From: Chloroflexota bacterium | Lineage (GTDB): Bacteria; Chloroflexota; Dehalococcoidia; DSTF01; RBG-16-68-14 | Reading direction: 5' to 3' | Length of the DNA: 51,096 nt | Assembly: GCA_003228685.1 (NCBI GenBank) | Contig: QIFC01000014.1 | Location: 1-51,096 of the forward strand | In this document: piece by piece, positions 48,071 to 51,096 of the stretch | Layout: each line of letters starts with the position of its first letter | Position numbering within the stretch: position 1 is the stretch's first letter | Made by a program: the position numbers and the translations under genes | Notes under the pieces: model-generated | What the model was told of the DNA's origin: nothing | The model's input: only the letters and a program-made list of their open reading frames with translations | Database searches by the model: none

Positions 48071-48874
48071 ATGACAGCCTTAACCGATCGCCTCGACGCA
48101 CTCTGGGAGAAGGTTCGCCCGTTCCCAGTACCGGAATACAGGCCGGACACGCCGAAGATTGGCGGCACCGGCCCCCTCGACCCGCACCTGCCGCCCACCG
48201 CGCCGACGCTGGGCGCCGCCGCCCTGTCATCAGAAGCGTCCAGCGCCGTCCAGGAAACGCTGGCCAGTCTCACGCAGAACGACGACGCCAAGAGAGGCCA
48301 GTACTGGCACGCGATGGGTCGCGCCAAGTACGGCGAGCACTGGCGCTTCGCCGACCAGCTCACCACCCTCTGGGCGGCTTCCACGCTGCTCCAGCCTTCC
48401 GCGTACCTGGAGATTGGCGTCTGCCGCGCGCGCAGCGCCGCAATCGTCGCTTCGGTGCGCCCGCAATGCGCCATCTACGGCTTCGACCTATGGGTGCCGG
48501 ACTACGCGGGCGGCCCGAACCCCGGCCCTGAGTTCGTTCGCGAGGAGTTGTCGCGGGTGGGCCACCAGGGCACGCTCGTGCTCGAATCCGGCGATAGCCG
48601 GGAAACACTGCCCGCCTTCCTCCTCGGCCACCCGGACCTCTTCTTCGACGTCATTACGGTCGATGGCGTGAAGTCTGTGGCCGGCGTCGCCTCTGACTAC
48701 GCCAACGCGCTGCCGCGGCTGAAGATCGGCGGCATCGTCGTCACGGACGACCTGATGCTGTTCCCCATCCTGCGGCGCATCTGGAACCGGGTCATCGAAC
48801 GCGATGACCGATACGTGAACTGGGAGTTTCGCGACGCCGGGTTCGGCGTCGCGGCAGCGGTTCGAGTCGCCTAG
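48071..48874 (+). CDS. Class I SAM-dependent methyltransferase-like protein
   Basis: 267 residues from ATG 48071; an in-frame ATG three codons upstream overlaps the -10 box. After a Pro-rich N-terminus the core shows PSAYLEIGVCRARSAAIVASVRPQCAIYGFDLWVPDY (glycine-rich motif I GxG variant EIGVCRA), then FDVITVDGVKSVAGVASDYANALPRLKIGGIVVTDDL, as in MTase_24-type enzymes. Substrate unknown. The stop codon CTAG is shared with the convergent enoyl-CoA hydratase gene. The reaction is presumed methyl transfer from SAM. Confidence 0.75.
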   Translation: MTALTDRLDALWEKVRPFPVPEYRPDTPKIGGTGPLDPHLPPTAPTLGAAALSSEASSAVQETLASLTQNDDAKRGQYWHAMGRAKYGEHWRFADQLTTLWAASTLLQPSAYLEIGVCRARSAAIVASVRPQCAIYGFDLWVPDYAGGPNPGPEFVREELSRVGHQGTLVLESGDSRETLPAFLLGHPDLFFDVITVDGVKSVAGVASDYANALPRLKIGGIVVTDDLMLFPILRRIWNRVIERDDRYVNWEFRDAGFGVAAAVRVA

Positions 48875-49668
48875 CGGCCCTGGAACTGCGGCGGCCGCTT
48901 CTCCAGGAAGGACTTCACGCCTTCTTTGAAGTCCTCGGTGCCGAACAAGGGCAGTAACTGCAGGTAGACGTGGTGGACGTTCGCCTCGAACGTCTCCTCC
49001 AGGCCTAGCCGCATCATGCGTTTCGTCGCCTGGACCGCCAACGGCGCGTTGGCCGCGATCTCGGCGGCCCATTCGTGGGCCGTCGACATCAGTTGGTCCG
49101 GTTCGACGACCGCATTCACCAGCCCCAGTTCAAGCGACTCCTCTGCCGAGAGCGTCTGGCCTCTGAACGCCACCTCGGCGGCCTTGGCCCAGCCGAGCAG
49201 GCGCGGCAGCAGCCAGCTTCCGCCGCTCTCGGGCAGGACACCGCGCTTCGCGAACACGGCCGCAAGCTTTGATTTCGTGGACGCCACGCGCATGTCGCAG
49301 CCAAGCGCAATGTCCATGCCATAGCCGGCAGCCGGCCCGTTCAGCGCGCAGATCACGGGTTTGTCGGTCGTGTGCAGAACAATCGGCGGACTCGCCTGCA
49401 GGTCGAACTTGGCCGGAAGACCAGCACCGTTCCCGCTGCCGATACCGCCTGAGCTGAGATCCTTCAGGTCCAGGCCGGCGCAGAACCCCCGGCCCGCCCC
49501 CGTGAGAATGATCACGCGTACGTCTCGATCGGCGTCCGCATCGCGGAACGCCTGGCTGAACGACTCCAGCATCGGCCCGCTGATCGCGTTCAGGCGGTCG
49601 GGCCGGTTCAGCGTAATCGTGGCAACGTGCTCGCTGACGTCGTAGAGCAGATCGTTGTACTCGGACAT
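48871..49668 (-). CDS. Enoyl-CoA hydratase/isomerase (crotonase family)
   Basis: 265 residues from ATG 49668, chosen because GGAGGG lies 7 nt before it. Crotonase features: VATITLNRPDRLNAISGPMLESF, RGFCAGLDLKDLSSGG (oxyanion hole near AGLDLK), ALNGPAAGYGMDIALGCDMRVAS (second oxyanion contact), RGVLPESGGSWLLPRLLG and FRGQTLSAEESLELGLVNAVV. The second catalytic Glu of the hydratase pair (GxxPxxGG) is present as PESGG. It probably acts in fatty or aromatic acid oxidation, but isomerase or hydrolase function is possible. Confidence 0.92.
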   Translation of the reverse strand: MSEYNDLLYDVSEHVATITLNRPDRLNAISGPMLESFSQAFRDADADRDVRVIILTGAGRGFCAGLDLKDLSSGGIGSGNGAGLPAKFDLQASPPIVLHTTDKPVICALNGPAAGYGMDIALGCDMRVASTKSKLAAVFAKRGVLPESGGSWLLPRLLGWAKAAEVAFRGQTLSAEESLELGLVNAVVEPDQLMSTAHEWAAEIAANAPLAVQATKRMMRLGLEETFEANVHHVYLQLLPLFGTEDFKEGVKSFLEKRPPQFQGR

Positions 49669-49770
49669 ATCGATTCCCTCCAGTGTGCGGACCTTGCGGC
49701 GCGGTGAGTGTATCACGCGCAGATTGAGCCCGCTAGTTAGGTAGGAATGCAGGGAAGCTCGCAGATAGCA

Positions 49771-49776
49771 TATACT
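49771..49776 (+). promoter_or_regulatory. Possible -10 box of the ParB-like gene
   Basis: TATACT at 49771-49776, followed 40 nt later by GGAAGGAGG and ATG 49822. The -35 position (TGCAGG) is poor. Weak promoter call. Confidence 0.3.
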
Positions 49777-49821
49777 GGGCTTCTATGAATCCGAAGCTGC
49801 ACACCTTGGAAGGAGGTACTC

Positions 49822-50874
49822 ATGACTGCTGTTAGCGACATGCTCGAGAAGAAGAAGGTGGCGGTGGCAGCCCTTTATCTTGACCCGAACAACTACCGTC
49901 TATTCGATTTCGAAACCATGGGTCAGGCCCGGAAGACCGATGAAGAAGCGCTGGATCAAGAACTGCAGGCCACGCTCTACGAGAAGATAATGGACGGCCC
50001 AAAGATGCCCGAACTCTGCGAGTCGATTAGAGGGTCCGGAGGTCCGGTTGAGCGGCCCATCGTCGCAACTATCGAAGCTGAAGATGAGGCGTTTCTTGTA
50101 GTAGAAGGCAACAGAAGAACTGCGTGCCTGAAGAGCCTAGCACAACTTTCCGACAGCCATGATCCCAACTTCGATGAGGTGACCGTTGAGGTCATCAAGC
50201 CGGAGCACGACTCACGAGAACTTCGCAGACTCATCGTCTCAGTTCGCCACATATCTGGAATTCAAGAGTGGTCTCCGTACCAGCAAGCGCAAGTCATCAA
50301 GGAATTCCGCCAACAGGGAAAGCAGCCAAACGAGATCAAACAGCTTGTAGGTGAGACAGTTCATCTGATCAACCGGCGGTATCGTGCGGTACTTGCGTTC
50401 GAGCAATTCAGGGATGAGTACGACACTGGGGAAACCGACTCCTACAGCTACTTCGAGGAAATGGTCGCCAAACCCAAGGTAGGGGAGTTTGTTGGGTGGG
50501 ATGACACAGAACTTAGGATGAAAAGCGAAGGTAGATGGGACTTCTACGGCTGGATAACGCCCCCTGGTCCTGGACGCCGGCCGAAGCTTAGGATGGCGAT
50601 AGACGTTCGGAGTCTCCCAAGACTCCTTGAAAACGAAGATGCGATCGAGGCACTCCAGGACACATCGCTGGAAGCTGCGATGGATGTTCTTCGCGACACC
50701 TCTGATGAGATGCCATGGACGCAGCGCCTTGGCAGCGTAATCAAGATGCTCCAGAAGCTTCCACGCAACGTGGGTGAGGAGATTCGCGACGATCCAAAGC
50801 TACTGGGATTGTTCGAGCGAATCGAACAAGAGGTTCAGAAGCTCCGCGAGGAAATTGGCTCTGCCTCCAGCTAG
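49822..50874 (+). CDS. ParB/sulfiredoxin-fold protein of an accessory module
   Basis: 350 residues with GGAAGGAGG before ATG 49822. An N-terminal ParB/Srx-like domain is visible from VAALYLDPNNYRL to MPELCESIRGSGGPVERPIVATIEAEDEAFLVVEGNRRTACLKSLAQL, with EGNRR where ParB has GERR. A long helical domain follows (VSVRHISGIQEWSPYQQAQVIKEFRQQGKQPNEIKQLVGETVHLINRRYRAVLAFEQF), resembling the ParB HTH linker. Composition is lower in GC than the core genes. Its neighbour looks like a restriction endonuclease, so a defence role is possible, not proven. Confidence 0.75.
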   Translation: MTAVSDMLEKKKVAVAALYLDPNNYRLFDFETMGQARKTDEEALDQELQATLYEKIMDGPKMPELCESIRGSGGPVERPIVATIEAEDEAFLVVEGNRRTACLKSLAQLSDSHDPNFDEVTVEVIKPEHDSRELRRLIVSVRHISGIQEWSPYQQAQVIKEFRQQGKQPNEIKQLVGETVHLINRRYRAVLAFEQFRDEYDTGETDSYSYFEEMVAKPKVGEFVGWDDTELRMKSEGRWDFYGWITPPGPGRRPKLRMAIDVRSLPRLLENEDAIEALQDTSLEAAMDVLRDTSDEMPWTQRLGSVIKMLQKLPRNVGEEIRDDPKLLGLFERIEQEVQKLREEIGSASS

Positions 50875-51010
50875 AGCGATCCGACGAGGACGCCTGGCAG
50901 CCCGCCGACATAACGCGGCCAGGCTTCTCCTGGAGAAGATTACCCAGGACTTAGATCCGTTCGCATTCCAGCGGTTCTGTGCACTTTGGCTCGAACGTTC
51001 GGGATACTGA
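50855..51010 (+). pseudogene. Mrr-like endonuclease gene, truncated by an IS element
   Basis: From TTG 50855 (GAGG four bases upstream, overlapping the previous stop) 51 codons run to a TGA at 51008. The visible residues end LLEKITQDLDPFAFQRFCALWLERSGY, which resembles the start of the Mrr/restriction endonuclease fold (an acidic helix, then FERLC-LL--GY). The stop is the first base of an IS end, so the gene is disrupted. The homology call is from a short match. Confidence 0.45.
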
Positions 51011-51096
51011 CCTGCCCCCCGAAAACTGTACCACGTAAAATGACAGTCCTCCGGGTAGGTGAAGGAGGACAGGATGCGGAGAAGCAGGTTTGCGGA
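51008..51096 (+). mobile_element. Left end of an IS3-family insertion sequence
   Basis: TGACCTGCCCCCCGAAAACT at 51008 resembles IS3-type terminal repeats (TGAACC/TGCCCCC). After 66 bp a strong Shine-Dalgarno (GGAGG, 51064-51068) precedes ATG 51074. The right end lies outside the window, so target duplication cannot be checked. Confidence 0.7.
51074..51096 (+). CDS. IS3-family transposase OrfA, N-terminal fragment
   Basis: The first seven codons read MRRSRFA, followed by a partial Glu/Asp codon; this matches the usual start of IS3 OrfA proteins (M(K/R)RSRFxEEQI). The rest is outside the window. Confidence rests on the short start and the adjacent IS-like end. Confidence 0.65.

Noticed and set aside
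49784..49834. 16-codon ORF (MNPKLHTLEGG...) overlapping the ParB-like start
   Set aside because: No ribosome site and chance-length frame; may only be part of the leader.

Overview
The window is about 51 kb of GC-rich (roughly 60 percent) chromosomal DNA with closely packed genes. No rRNA, tRNA or CRISPR array was recognised. Three things fit a member of the Chloroflexota, most likely near the Dehalococcoidia: Pro/Thr-rich linkers on an exported protease, a tandem pair of family III CoA-transferases, and an F420/deazaflavin-type oxidoreductase beside dehalogenase-like and SDR genes. The taxonomic call is inference from gene content; no marker gene was compared.

Layout. 1-1584: end of etfA and two uncharacterised proteins. 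1635-6669 (minus): purA, a CopD-like membrane protein, a YchF-type GTPase, XdhC-like protein and an FAD oxidoreductase, read as one run. 6873-9761: exported subtilase with dockerin-like C-terminal repeats, then an unknown gene. 9762-10221: a gene-free stretch with strong nested inverted repeats (candidate structured RNA) and a possible 25-residue leader peptide. 10222-17692: catabolic genes (two CoA-transferases, 3-methyladenine glycosylase, SDR, F420-type protein, nitronate monooxygenase, unknown protein, Gfo/Idh/MocA oxidoreductase). 17821-21479 (minus): SDR - SDR - thioredoxin-like protein with an in-frame TGA at a UxxC site - haloalkane dehalogenase-like hydrolase - short SDR-like protein. 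21547-23232: accessory XRE/ImmA regulator-peptidase with a partner gene. 23347-30482 (minus): housekeeping run dprA-topA-xerC and glmU-corC.

30870-38570 (plus): ruvX-mltG-aroE-unknown-aroC-PLD nuclease-aroKB fusion, two tandemly duplicated small membrane-protein genes, and acylphosphatase. This is a shikimate-pathway cluster into which a PLD-family gene seems to have been inserted. 38687-44857: multispanning membrane protein, hisS, bifunctional RelA/SpoT, PQQ-type sugar dehydrogenase lipoprotein. 45013-49668: HD-GYP membrane phosphodiesterase, cupin, beta-lactamase-fold hydrolase, methyltransferase-like protein, enoyl-CoA hydratase. 49822-51096: ParB-like protein and the beginning of an Mrr-like endonuclease gene cut off by the left end of an IS3-family element, whose orfA starts at the window edge.

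The strongest novelty candidates are the putative selenoprotein at 19148-19639 with a SECIS-like hairpin just after its TGA, the structured non-coding region at 9846-10157, and the IS-interrupted ParB/Mrr-like pair at the right end. Starts were often moved inward from the longest reading frame using Shine-Dalgarno sites, 4-bp overlaps, or -10 boxes placed 6-7 nt before the start codon (apparent leaderless genes).
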